DNA of 64,000 bases from Salvia splendens (Eukaryota; Streptophyta; Magnoliopsida; Lamiales; Lamiaceae). The position numbers were made by a program, and so were the translations under genes. The notes below the pieces were generated by a model. That model saw only the letters and a program-made list of their open reading frames with translations, ran no database searches and was not told the DNA's origin. The first letter of the stretch is position 1; every line of letters starts with the position of its first letter. The stretch covers positions 13,663,197 to 13,727,196 of the forward strand of contig NC_056048.1 of the NCBI RefSeq assembly GCF_004379255.2, written 5' to 3'. Of this stretch, positions 10,136-19,475 are shown in pieces.

Positions 10136-10500
10136 CAAAGTTGGCATATACATTATACAACTATAATACTACTACTACCTACTAATAGATTAACACGATT
10201 GCTTTATACTATAGTTTATTAATTTATTTTTATTTTATTTTATGATATGTTGGCAAATAATTTCAGCCCTGCATGTTACTTTTCTTTTCATTTTTAAATT
10301 TCCTTTTCTATTTTGATGATTGGTTGTATCTAAGTTCAACTCTCGAGAACGGCAAGCTTAGTAAAAAAATTTAAGTAAATTCGATTTCTATTTTTAACCT
10401 GTCGATTTTAACCGAACTAACCGATTTTTTTGTTCCGGTTCCGGTTCTTGTTTTGGGGCTGAAATATGGTCGGTTAACCAACCAAATACCCAGTCCTGGT
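10136..10500. repeat. Rearranged fragments of the ~770-bp repeat
   Basis: Pieces matching copies 1 and 2 (atactactactacctactaatagat; tgatatgttggcaaataatttcag; the ccggttccggttcttg block) are joined with internal deletions. The piece from about 10393 recurs at 22269. Confidence 0.7.
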
Positions 10501-10915
10501 GCGTTACGGTGACAACAGACTTAAAATGACAACATTACAACAACGTAGCATGCAATCTATAATACATAGACAAATAATTCGGCATATGGTTCCAAGCAAT
10601 ATGGGATATGAAATCAGAACACTATGGTGACTCAGATTGCTTGCATATGTATTGCAAATTGCTTGTTTATCTCTAATTTCGTATTGTATATTGCTTGGAA
10701 CCATATACTGTATTGATTGTCGATGTATCACATATTGCTTGCCTATGTTAGCAAATTGCTTGTCTAGATTATCATTTTATCACCATAGTGCTCTGATTTC
10801 ACATCCCATATTGCTTGGAACCATACGCCGAGTTGTTTGTCTATGTATTACAGATTGCATGGTACGTTGTTGTTACGTTGTCATTTTAAATATGGTTGTC
10901 ATTTTAATATAATCC
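10501..10915. mobile_element. Foldback element (long terminal inverted repeats), copy 1
   Basis: About 10509-10633 and the reverse complement of about 10770-10907 match over ~125 bp (AAAATGACAAC, CATGCAATCT, ATACATAGACAAA, GGTTCCAAGCAATATGGGAT). The loop repeats ATTGCTTGGAACCATA and related words. No target duplication or coding content was recognised. The ORFs of 75-91 codons over this element are by-products of the arms. Confidence 0.75.
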
Positions 10916-11283
10916 TATATATATGACCCTCCTTATCACCCCTTAGTATAAAACATAAGACTAATATAATCCCTTGGATATATTAATCTAATGGCTTTGA
11001 TTAAATGTCAGTCGGTACATTATGATACTAGTTTCGTACATCAAAAGGGCAATATTGGATACAAATAATTATATAATTCAGTGTTAAAACTGCAACTCCA
11101 TGATTTCGTCGTAAGTTATGATTCTGATTCTTAATATCAATTGACACCATTCTCTCTCCCCCATTTCATTTCTCACGTCTCCCTCAATTCTACTATCCAC
11201 CAAAACCCTAGACACCCTGAATTCGCAAAGAAAAATAGTTTTCTCCTCCATTTGTCGCCGTCAAGACGAAGTAAAATAAATTT
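10916..11283. mobile_element. Mutator-like element, 5' head only (copy 0)
   Basis: Collinear with 22812-23159: terminal repeat ccctccttatcaccccttag, then CTTGGATATATTAATCTAATGG, then a leader ending cgtcaagacgaagtaaaat. At 11283 it switches abruptly to unrelated sequence, so the rest of the element is missing. Confidence 0.65.
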
Positions 11284-11656
11284 CAATTCTAATTATATAA
11301 TGTGCATGGATTAGTGAATAGTATATATAAAACTGAGATTAAATAAATCTCAATAGGCTTCTTTGTCAATTACAAATTTACCCGAGATTAATAGATTACA
11401 AATTTACAATTGTTAAATATTTTTACAAGTTCCTATATAGTAGCTATTAAATGATTATATAGAAAAAATAATTTAGCCAAAATTCTTACAATTATAAGTA
11501 AAGTTTGCCATTATAAAAGGAAGAAAAATGGAACAAAGTTTTAGATCAATCCGATGATTCGATGATTGGTTGTATCTAAGTTCAACTCTCGAGAACGGCA
11601 AGCTTAGTAAAAAAATTTAAGTAAATTCGGGCTAGGTATTCGGTCGATTAACCGAC
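11284..11656. repeat. ~770-bp repeat fragment and half of a short palindromic MITE
   Basis: Matches the 3' half of the ~770-bp repeat (ttacaagttcctatatagtagc, attataaaaggaag, ctcgagaacggcaagctt). It ends with CGGGCTAGGTATTCGGTCG, an inverted version of the end seen at 22340-22375. The Tat element is inserted at 11656/22259 within this small palindromic element. Confidence 0.6.
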
Positions 11657-12249
11657 TGATGGGGTACGAACTAAACCCTAATGGCAAGCCCAATAACAGT
11701 GACGGCCCATCAGCCCAGAGCCCAAGAAAGAGTATCTGTTCGGCACCAAAGAGTTCGGCACGACCAAAGAGTTCGGACTCAGCCTACAGCTCGGTAAAAG
11801 CCGACCAGTCAAGCTCTCCTCTCAGATCGGCAAGAGCTGATCGGTAAAGTCCAGCAGTTCGGTCTCAGCATTCGACCGAACTAGGAGTTAGTGGACTCAT
11901 GAAAGGCCTCCACGACCTCCGCTATACCCACGATCTATTTAGTGGTACGAAGCAGTTATTGAGCAGTTATTGCTCACCCACGATCTTGTTAGTGGGGCTG
12001 CAAACCACGACCTTAGTTCAATGTATAAATAGAACTTAGATCAGATAGAAAAGGGTTAAGCTCTCTAGAGATAAAATCATATAGCAAGTCTGTGTTGTAA
12101 GCTGTAATCCCAGATCAAGCAATACAATCTTGCCCTCCCTTCTTCCCGTGGACGTAGATTTACCTCAGTAAATCGAACCACGTAAATTCACCGTGTCGTA
12201 ATTTATTTTTACGAGCATTCATCATCATCAATAATTCGCGGATTCGTCA
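11657..12249 (+). repeat. 5' LTR of the Tat element
   Basis: Starts TGATGGGGTACG, ends GCGGATTCGTCA. A TATAAATA box is at 12024-12031, giving a transcript start shortly after it. Confidence 0.92.
12024..12031 (+). promoter_or_regulatory. TATA box in the Tat 5' LTR
   Basis: TATAAATA within gtataaatagaac, the only good TATA match in the LTR. The same box sits at the matching place in the 3' LTR. Confidence 0.6.
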
Positions 12250-12250
12250 C

Positions 12251-12268
12251 TGGCGCCGTCTGTGGGAA
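12251..12268 (+). other. Primer-binding site of the Tat element
   Basis: TGGCGCCGTCTGTGGGAA, one base after the LTR end. It begins with TGG, the complement of the tRNA CCA end. Which tRNA primes was not determined. Confidence 0.75.
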
Positions 12269-12325
12269 GCAGAGAACAAAATTTGTGATAAAGCGAATTT
12301 TTGATCCATTTTTTCCACCCAAAAA

Positions 12326-13537
12326 ATGCATACCAGATCGCAGAGTACCCGTATTCCTGCCCGTGAGAACCAGGAGGAAGCCAATCCATCCCATAGGTCG
12401 GGAAAACAGCCTAGGGATAAATCCACCACCAGTTCTCATGGCGAAGGAACAAGCCGCTCCAAAAATCGTCCCACTGAGTCTTCCCAGCAGCCCGATTTGA
12501 ATGAGGCTGTCAAGCAGTTTTTGGCTGAAAAGCAGGAGGAATTCTTAACCTTCCTGCGAAAAAGCCAAAAGCAGCCGGAGACGAAAACGACGGATTCTCC
12601 TTCTCCCTCCGCACAAGAAAGTCACTACCGCAGTAGTGTCGCATCTCCCAGGAGAAAGAATCCTCAACCCCGACATATTCCTGTTCCTCCTCGGTACCGG
12701 AATCACAGGAGAACTCAATCTCCTCCATACCGACGAGATATCGGATTCGCCGTGTACGGAGCACTGAAGACTCCGTTCTCGGACGACATCACCCGAACTC
12801 CCCTACCACAGAACTACCGAACTCCGTCGATGACTTACGACGGGCTCGTGGACCCTCACGATTTCTTGGGGCGCTATCAATATAACATGGCGAACCAGGG
12901 TCTCAACGAGGTCCACATGTGCAAGCTGTTTCCCGAGCTGCTCATCGGGAACGCGAGAAGGTGGTTCGATAGCCTCCCCCAGGGCAGCATCAGATCTTAC
13001 CGAGATCTAATGGATGCCTTCCACAGGAGGTTCTTTCAGAAAGCGGAAGCCCGAATCACTTCGGCTCAGCTGCTTTCCATTCGTCAAGGTCGCGACGAAA
13101 AAATCAGCGACTTTATGACAAGATTCCACAAGGAATGCCTGCAAGTAGACGATCTCAACGATCTGCTTGTCATCTCGGCATTCCAAAATGGAATCTTGCC
13201 CGGAGCTCTCTACAGGAAGCTCGTTGAGTGCGGTCCGCAGACAGCTCAGGAAATGTGGGACATTGCGGACCAGTACTCCCGGGCCGATGAGGCAGACCGT
13301 CGCAAACGGTCGTTAGACAGCTCATCGACCCGAGGAGACAGAAGGAAGCCCGATCATAGCGATCAGGGGCATCCTCGCCGGACTCCATTTGAAAGAATTC
13401 AAAGGGCTCCGGTGCAAGACAGATTGGGACCTCGTCTCAATCCCGAGAAGTCGCCCGCTCAGTTCGTACCGCTGAACAAGCCGAGAGCGGAAATTTTCGA
13501 ACTGCACTCTGACCTGTTCGAAAAGCCAAGCGGATGA
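12326..13537 (+). CDS. Tat element gag (capsid region), C-terminally frameshifted
   Basis: 403-residue frame starting MHTRSQSTRI. A basic, disordered N-terminal third is followed by the retrotransposon gag domain (residues ~165-335) with W-F-D-S-L-P-Q-G-S-I-x-S-Y and F-H-R-R-F-F in the middle and a charged region after D-Q-Y-S-R-A-D-E-A-D-R-R-K-R. It forms the virus-like particle shell. The frame ends at the TGA in cggatgacg; the nucleocapsid continues in another frame from 13534 (ATGA overlap). A single missing A near 13527 explains the break, since the preceding and following residues are continuous in sense. Start chosen because it is the first ATG after the PBS and has an A at -3. Confidence 0.85.
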   Translation: MHTRSQSTRIPARENQEEANPSHRSGKQPRDKSTTSSHGEGTSRSKNRPTESSQQPDLNEAVKQFLAEKQEEFLTFLRKSQKQPETKTTDSPSPSAQESHYRSSVASPRRKNPQPRHIPVPPRYRNHRRTQSPPYRRDIGFAVYGALKTPFSDDITRTPLPQNYRTPSMTYDGLVDPHDFLGRYQYNMANQGLNEVHMCKLFPELLIGNARRWFDSLPQGSIRSYRDLMDAFHRRFFQKAEARITSAQLLSIRQGRDEKISDFMTRFHKECLQVDDLNDLLVISAFQNGILPGALYRKLVECGPQTAQEMWDIADQYSRADEADRRKRSLDSSSTRGDRRKPDHSDQGHPRRTPFERIQRAPVQDRLGPRLNPEKSPAQFVPLNKPRAEIFELHSDLFEKPSG

Positions 13538-13962
13538 CGAAATCTGCCGCGCGCCGACCCCAGGATAACTACTGCTCCTACCATCAAGACCACGGTCACG
13601 ATACCGAGGAGTGCAGAAACTTGGCTGCAGGTATCGATGTTCTTGTGAGGGCAGGGACATTGAAAAAATACCAAAGCAAGCAGTCAAAGAAGAATAAAAA
13701 GCAGAGTGGTGCGAACTGCGCTCCTCAGGATCCGAAAAGGCAGCCGGATCCCGAAGACGATGACGAGCCGCAATATGATGGAGTAATCCAGACTATTGAT
13801 GCGCTTCCTGCCGGGAAGACCAAGTCGTCCCTAAAGTCAGAACGCAGAGGCTCCAATCGAGAGGAGCCAACGCATAAAAGGCTGAAGCAGGACGAAGTGA
13901 TTACGTTCTCGGCTGCTGATCCCGTCCCGGCCATCTCTCCTCACCAAGACGCCATTGATTGA
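13534..13962 (+). pseudogene. Tat element nucleocapsid (zinc knuckle) segment
   Basis: Frame with a knuckle-like C-S-Y-H-Q-D-H-G-H-D-T-E-E-C block at residues ~14-27, the variant form usual in Tat/Ogre gag, followed by a lysine-rich and acidic linker. It normally continues from the capsid and binds the element RNA. The frame stops at 13962 exactly where the protease should begin. Confidence 0.75.
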
Positions 13963-14179
13963 GTTTTTCGTGGTGAAAGCTCGGTCCCCGTACAACGTCA
14001 TCCTGGGAAGAGACTGGCTCAACACAGTTCGGGCCGTTTGCTCCACCTATCACCTCACCATCAAGATCCCTACTAAAGGAGGGATAGCGGTCATCCGAGG
14101 TGACCAAAAGAGAGCAAAGGAATGTCTGCAAATTGCGCTTAGAAGTGCCGAGCAGTCAGATCGGCACCACCAAGCATAG
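13955..14179 (+). pseudogene. Tat element protease remnant, active-site half deleted
   Basis: The frame contains the C-terminal part of the retropepsin, with VILGRDWLNT (the I/L-G-R/D-x-W-L strand) and GGIAVIRGDQ. The N-terminal half with the catalytic D-[TS]-G motif is absent: the linker before it runs straight into the late part of the domain at 13950. A TAG at 14177-14179 then interrupts the frame, which continues into the RT region. The enzyme cannot be active. Confidence 0.75.
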
Positions 14180-14206
14180 CAATCACAGCAGCCGGAGTCA
14201 GAGGCG

Positions 14207-15562
14207 ATGACCGAAGTCATACCAGAGCCGAACTCGATGACCGTTCAGTTATACGAAGATGATCCATCCAGAACGGTTAAGATCGGTTTCGCGGGAACGC
14301 CCCTACTTCGGGAAAAAACCATCCAGCTCCTCAAGGAGTATAAAGACGTCTTTGCATGGTCTCCGTTGGACATGACCGGAGTGCCCCCCGAGGTAATCAC
14401 TCATCGGTTAAATATTGATCCTTCAGTCCGGCCGATAAAACAGAAGCAAAGACTCTTTGCGGCAGAACGAAGTCAAGTCATCCATGACGAAGTCCGTCAA
14501 TTATTGAAGGCGGATGTGTTATTCGAAGTGAAGTATCCTTCGTGGGTGGCCAATCCTGTCATGATCAAGAAAAAGGAAGGAGGATGGCGGATGTGCATAG
14601 ATTTCACCGATCTAAATAAGCACTGTCCCAAAGATTGCTATCCCCTTCCGAACATAGATAAAAAAGTAGAAGCTTTGATAGGCTTTGAAATTTTTTGTTT
14701 TCTTGATCTGTACAAAGGATACCATCAAGTTTTAATGGATGAGATTGACGCTTCAAAAACGGCCTTCATTACTGATTTCGGCATTTTCGCTTATAAAAAG
14801 ATGCCATTCGGTTTAAAGAATGCCGGAGCCACTTATCAAAGGATGGTAGACAAGCTTTTTCGGCACCTGATTGGAAAGGAGGTCGAAGTGTATGTTGACG
14901 ATATAGTCGTCAAAAGCAAAAGCACTTCGGAGTACGAGCACAACCTCAAGTCCACTCTCAACGTGCTCAAGAAAGCCAACCTCAAACTTAATCCCCAAAA
15001 GTGTACCTTTTTGGTAGATTCGGGAAAGTTTCTGGGTTGTTGGGTTTCAAAGGACGGACTCAAGGCAAACCCCTCAAAAGTTCAAATCGTTCAGAACATG
15101 GCAATGCCGAAGTCCATACATGACGTGCAAAGGCTAACCGGATGTCTAGCCGCACTGAATCGATTCCTTTCCCAAGCAGCCGAAAAGCAACTGCCGTTCT
15201 TCAAGGTGTTGAAAAAGGCACCAAAGTTCGAGTGGGGAGCCGAGCAGAAAAAGGCCTTTGACGAACTCAAAAGTTATCTAGCCGAGCTTCCTATTCTCTC
15301 TGCTCCAACCAAAGCCGAAGTAATATTCTTATACTTAGCGGCATCGGATCAAACCATCAGCGCGGTGCTTGTACGAGAAGAAGGCCTAAAGCAGCTTCCC
15401 ATCTACTTTACAAGCCGAGCATTAAGAGGTCCAGAAACAAGGTATCAACCTCTGGAAAAAATTGCTCTGGCATTAGTAAATGCAGCAAGGAGACTGCGGC
15501 CATACTTCTATGCTCACAAGGTATGCGTCTTAACTGATCTGCCACTTCGGCATGGGCTATAG
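14207..15562 (+). CDS. Tat element reverse transcriptase and first RNase H
   Basis: 451 codons. RT blocks are in order: VRPIKQKQR, SWVANPVMIKKK, WRMCIDFTDLN, FLDLYKGYHQV, MPFGLKNAGATYQ and YVDD at residues 229-232 (14891-14902), so the three catalytic aspartates are present. From residue ~350 comes the Gypsy RNase H (LYLAASDQTISAVL, YFTSRAL). The frame ends at 15560-15562 inside the RNase H, where a short deletion with frameshift removes the stretch joining it to 15565. It copies element RNA into DNA. Confidence 0.85.
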   Translation: MTEVIPEPNSMTVQLYEDDPSRTVKIGFAGTPLLREKTIQLLKEYKDVFAWSPLDMTGVPPEVITHRLNIDPSVRPIKQKQRLFAAERSQVIHDEVRQLLKADVLFEVKYPSWVANPVMIKKKEGGWRMCIDFTDLNKHCPKDCYPLPNIDKKVEALIGFEIFCFLDLYKGYHQVLMDEIDASKTAFITDFGIFAYKKMPFGLKNAGATYQRMVDKLFRHLIGKEVEVYVDDIVVKSKSTSEYEHNLKSTLNVLKKANLKLNPQKCTFLVDSGKFLGCWVSKDGLKANPSKVQIVQNMAMPKSIHDVQRLTGCLAALNRFLSQAAEKQLPFFKVLKKAPKFEWGAEQKKAFDELKSYLAELPILSAPTKAEVIFLYLAASDQTISAVLVREEGLKQLPIYFTSRALRGPETRYQPLEKIALALVNAARRLRPYFYAHKVCVLTDLPLRHGL

Positions 15563-15564
15563 AG

Positions 15565-17430
15565 TTGGGAGAGCACACAATTGAATACCTACCTCGGAAA
15601 GCCATCAAGGGACAAGCCTTGGCAGATTTTCTTGCAGAAGCAAAGTTCGATCAAGCAATTCCTGTTATTGCCGAACAGAAGAATTCTGCCAATGCCGAAC
15701 TAGCACAGCCCTTGGAATCCGAAATAGAGCCGCCGGACTGCTGGAGCGGATTCGTAGATGGAGCTTCAAACAAGATGGGAAGTGGAGCTGGTATTTTACT
15801 TGTCGCTCCCGACGGACACGAGGTAACCTACTCACTTCGGTTCCTATTCCCCACTACTAATAATGAAGCCGAGTACGAAGCCCTCCTGGCCGGACTCCAG
15901 TTAGCGCAAAGTCTGCTCGTCAAATCTCTCAAAGTCCATTGTGATTCACAAGTCATAGTAAATCACATGTTGGGTACAAGTGAAGCCCGTGACGAGAGAA
16001 TGAAGAAGTATTTGGACAAAGCGCAAAGCATCAGCCGAAGTTTCTCCTATTTTCGGATAATCCGTATTCCCAGAGCGGAAAATAGCCGAGCAGATACCTT
16101 AAGTAAGTTGGCCTCAGATCCGAGCTCAAAGGCGGAAGAATTAATGCATCGAAGCATTGATGAAGCCGAGGTACATTCAGTATCCAGCTCGCCGAACTGG
16201 ATGACGCCGATCTTGCAGTATCTGGATCAAGGACAATTGCCCGAGGATAAGAGAGAAGCTCGGAAGATTACGTGCCGAGCACTTCGGTACGAACTTCATG
16301 AAGGAGTCCTCTTTAGAAAGTCTTACCTCCAGCCGTTATTGCGGTGCGTAGGACCAGAAGAGACGGACTACATCCTCAGAGAAGTTCATGAAGGATCGTG
16401 CGGTAGCCACATCGGAGCCAGAGCTTTAGCTAAAAAAGTTCTGAGATGGGGATATTATTGGCCAACCATGGTACAAGAGGCAGTGCAGCTCGTCAAGAAG
16501 TGTACGAAGTGCCAAATTCATGCAAATGTCCCAAGGATGCCGCAGACCGATCTATACACTATGCAAAGCCCTTGGCCTTTCATGCAATGGGGCATAGACA
16601 TAGTGGGACCACTTCCTCAAGCTCCTCGGCAAATGAAATTCCTTATCGTTGCCGTGGACTACTTCACGAAGTGGGTGGAGGCGGAACCATTAGCTACGAT
16701 AACGAGCTCAAAGGCATTGGACTTCGTCTGGAAGAACATAGTGTGCCGATTTGGCATACCCCACATCCTCATCTCGGATAATGGGACTCAGTTCACCGAC
16801 AAGACGTTCAAGAATTGGTGCCAAGAGCTGAACATTCAACAGCGGTTCACTTCGGTCTCCCATCCCCAAGCAAACGGACAAACGGAAGTAACGAACCGGA
16901 TTCTGGTGAAAGGGTTAAAAGCTCGGTTAGAACAAGCCAAAGGACAATGGGTAGAAAATCTCCCTCAAGTCCTATGGTCCTATCGAACTACACCCAAAAC
17001 CTCCAACGGTGAAACTCCGTATAGTCTGGTGTACGGCACTGAGGCCGTAATTCCGGTGGAGATCGGCGTACCCAGTCCCCGAACTCTAAATTTCTCCTCA
17101 GAAATGAATGACGACGGACTGAGAGCAGAACTAGATCTCGCCGAAGAAAGAAGAGAATTGGCGTGCATAAAAGCAGCCAAGTATAAGGAGCAAGTAGCCC
17201 GGTATTATAACCAAAGGGTGAAAAAGCTTCAATTTCAAGTGGGAGATCTCGTCTTGAGAAACAACGAAGTAAGCCGAGCAGAAAAGCTGGGCAAACTCGA
17301 GCCCACATGGGAGGGTCCGTATCGGGTGTCAGAAGTCCTCGGCAAAGGGTCTTATAAATTGACTCACATGTCAGGAGAACAAGTACCCCGAACATGGCAC
17401 GTCTCCAACCTCAAGAAGTTCCACTTGTAA
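15565..17430 (+). CDS. Tat element second RNase H and integrase
   Basis: 621 codons. Residues ~58-195 form an archaeal-type RNase H with D65 (FVDGAS), E103 (NNEAEYEAL) and D127 (HCDSQ), the diagnostic extra domain of the Tat lineage. Integrase follows: H-H-C-C zinc region ending C-T-K-C, then the core with D in WGIDIVGPLP, D in SDNGTQF and E in NGQTEV, so the DDE triad is intact. The C terminus has W-x-G-P-Y-R-V and W-H-V-S-N-L-K; no chromodomain follows. The first residues belong to the end of the preceding RNase H, so the listed start is a consequence of the frameshift and not a true initiation. Confidence 0.88.
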   Translation: MGEHTIEYLPRKAIKGQALADFLAEAKFDQAIPVIAEQKNSANAELAQPLESEIEPPDCWSGFVDGASNKMGSGAGILLVAPDGHEVTYSLRFLFPTTNNEAEYEALLAGLQLAQSLLVKSLKVHCDSQVIVNHMLGTSEARDERMKKYLDKAQSISRSFSYFRIIRIPRAENSRADTLSKLASDPSSKAEELMHRSIDEAEVHSVSSSPNWMTPILQYLDQGQLPEDKREARKITCRALRYELHEGVLFRKSYLQPLLRCVGPEETDYILREVHEGSCGSHIGARALAKKVLRWGYYWPTMVQEAVQLVKKCTKCQIHANVPRMPQTDLYTMQSPWPFMQWGIDIVGPLPQAPRQMKFLIVAVDYFTKWVEAEPLATITSSKALDFVWKNIVCRFGIPHILISDNGTQFTDKTFKNWCQELNIQQRFTSVSHPQANGQTEVTNRILVKGLKARLEQAKGQWVENLPQVLWSYRTTPKTSNGETPYSLVYGTEAVIPVEIGVPSPRTLNFSSEMNDDGLRAELDLAEERRELACIKAAKYKEQVARYYNQRVKKLQFQVGDLVLRNNEVSRAEKLGKLEPTWEGPYRVSEVLGKGSYKLTHMSGEQVPRTWHVSNLKKFHL

Positions 17431-18072
17431 GAGACAAAGTCCGGTCAGTCTGTCTTGTGTCTAGTTCGGTCATAGGGGTACATGTTTTTATTTGTTTGTT
17501 TTTACTTGTACCTTTTACTTGTCGTTTTATAAAAAGTTTAAAGTTTTTTTCTTTCGTCTTTTTCATTTTTTCCCTATGTGTTTTGTCTCTATGTGCTTGT
17601 CGTCTCTTACAAATGGTACCAAGGTATATCGTTCTTTAAAGACTGATCCCCTTTTTAGATCGATTATTAAAGACTATTGTGAGTCCAAGCTTCTAAGGAG
17701 GATATAAGACCACAATTCAGCTTAACAAGCAGTCCGTCTGAAACGAACTGCAATAAGCCAACGATGGTGAGTCCAAGCTTCCAAGGAAGATACGAGACCA
17801 CAATTCGGCTTAAGAAATAAGCACTTCGTCTGAAACGAACTGCAATAAGGGAAAGTCCGATCCACGCGATAAACCTCGCCGAATTAGGACGACCAAGTTC
17901 GGTCAAAGAAGTTTACCTCATAAGACCGGGGACGACCATGTCTAGTCAAAGAGGTTTATTGCATAAGACCACTTCGGTTAAATGGGAAAGTCCGATCCAC
18001 GCGATAAAACTCGCCGAATTAGGACAAGGGAAAGTTCGATCCCGGCGACAAAAATCGCCAAGTTAGAACACA
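17431..18072 (+). other. Tat element post-integrase spacer with 88-bp direct repeats
   Basis: No gene seen. A T-rich block (17470-17600) is followed by two 88-bp direct repeats starting GAGTCCAAGCTTC at 17681 and 17769, each ending cgaactgcaataag. Further units of the gaccaagttcggtcaaagaag type lead into the 39-bp array. Confidence 0.7.
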
Positions 18073-18352
18073 AACCAAGTCTGGTCAAAGATGTTTATTT
18101 CATCAGACCAAAGACGAGTCCGGTCAAAGATGTTTATTTCATCAGACCAAAGACGAGTCCGGTCAAAGATGTTTATTTCATCAGACCAAAGACGAGTCCG
18201 GTCAAAGATGTTTATTTCATCAGACCAAAGACGAGTCCGGTCAAAGATGTTTATTTCATCAGACCAAAGACGAGTCCGGTCAAAGAAGTTTACTTCATAA
18301 GACCAAGGACCAAGTCCGGTCAAAGAAGTTTACTTCATAAGACCGAGGACAA
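18073..18352. repeat. 39-bp tandem array in the Tat element (about 7 copies)
   Basis: The unit contains gtccggtcaaagatg and tttatttcatcagacc. Five copies are nearly perfect, followed by two diverged ones (aagaagtttacttcataag). The 39-bp period is 13 codons, so all frames across the array stay open, which explains the overlapping repetitive ORFs on both strands. Confidence 0.9.
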
Positions 18353-18485
18353 GTACGATGAAATTTTTTCGCTAAGCTGTAAATACAATGTTAGAAGCGA
18401 AAACAAAATTTCATTTTTCAAATCTTGTTCGGCATACAACTCAACTACCCTACAAAATGGCGTTACGCTATTACAAAGGACTATT

Positions 18486-19274
18486 CTACTGTCCAGGGTT
18501 GCTGAAGTTAAGCCACCTATCTGCAAAATCCTCTGGAAGCCGAGTTCGGTTGTTCCGAGCAGATGAAGAATAAGCAGGTTGACGAGATGCTATCCTCGAC
18601 CCAATGCCTCTTCCCCGAGCCCGAGAAGTCCTAACACCTCGGCGATGAAGAGTCTCTGCAATAATCATCTGCTGATCCTGCTCGCTCATAGTCACAACTC
18701 CTCGGCGAATTTCAGTCCGTCCCTGTCTTGACGATACCGGTTGCTCCTGAGCCCGTTCTCGTCTTGACGTTTCCGGCTGTTCCGGAGTTCGTTGTTGACT
18801 GGAAGTAGGATTTTGAACAAGGGAACCAGAGGCTTGATCTGGAGTGCGAGCATCTGTTGGCACGATATGCCGAAGGAATCTTTCTATGGAGGGGCGCCGA
18901 GAAAGAACAATGTCGTACCGAGAAGCCCAGCGCCGTAATGATTTCACAACTTGTTGGCAAGCCGAGCTCTCCAGCGCATTGTTCCTCCGGAGTACATGAT
19001 ATTCCTCCCACAGTTCGTCAACTCGACTCTGAACATCTGATATGGTCAATCCCCCGCGCACACGGATGTAATCCTCGTACGCAGTCCTCTCAGCAACGGT
19101 CGTATTCAGCTCGACCTCCAGATCCTTCTTATCGGACTCTAAGTCCTTATTATCGGCCTCCAGCTTCACTAAACGAGCCAGAAGCTCGTCATTCTTCGTC
19201 TGATCGGCTATAGCTCTTTTCTCAGCTTCGTCTAAAGCCGAAGAGTACAGCCGTTTCCAGTGAAGTATCTCCAT
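18486..19274 (-). CDS. Antisense coiled-coil ORF in the Tat element
   Basis: 262 codons. Residues ~10-60 form a heptad-rich coiled coil (E-K-R-A-I-A-D-Q, LVKLEADNKDLESDKKDLEV). The second half is Q/R/S-rich with RTSRARGRGIGSR. It lies downstream, on the same strand, of the spliced antisense gene 19476-21332, about 200 bp after its stop. It may be a separate gene or a further exon: a weak acceptor (actcaag) precedes the ATG, but no convincing donor was found before the stop at 19476. Function unknown; similar extra antisense ORFs are known in Tat-lineage elements. Confidence 0.55.
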   Translation of the reverse strand: MEILHWKRLYSSALDEAEKRAIADQTKNDELLARLVKLEADNKDLESDKKDLEVELNTTVAERTAYEDYIRVRGGLTISDVQSRVDELWEEYHVLRRNNALESSACQQVVKSLRRWASRYDIVLSRRPSIERFLRHIVPTDARTPDQASGSLVQNPTSSQQRTPEQPETSRRERAQEQPVSSRQGRTEIRRGVVTMSEQDQQMIIAETLHRRGVRTSRARGRGIGSRIASRQPAYSSSARNNRTRLPEDFADRWLNFSNPGQ

Positions 19275-19475
19275 CTCCTTGAGTACAAAGCAGCTATATT
19301 AGTTCGGCAGCTGTACCGAGCAGATAGTAAAATACAACAGGAATAAAGGCGAGTACGAAAAGCTATACGAAGACAAGTGTAGAGAATTTTTCATTCACAA
19401 GGAAAATTTTTACACTAGGAGGGCTTCAAGGCCATTTTACAAGGAAGAAACTAGACTAAGAGAAGGGAGACGAAA

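Noticed and set aside
10504..10912. ORFs of 75-91 codons on both strands over the foldback element
   Set aside because: They mirror each other because the arms are inverted copies; no protein family recognised.
18073..18352. Short regularly repeated units resembling a CRISPR array
   Set aside because: The units are contiguous tandem repeats without unique spacers, in a plant retrotransposon.
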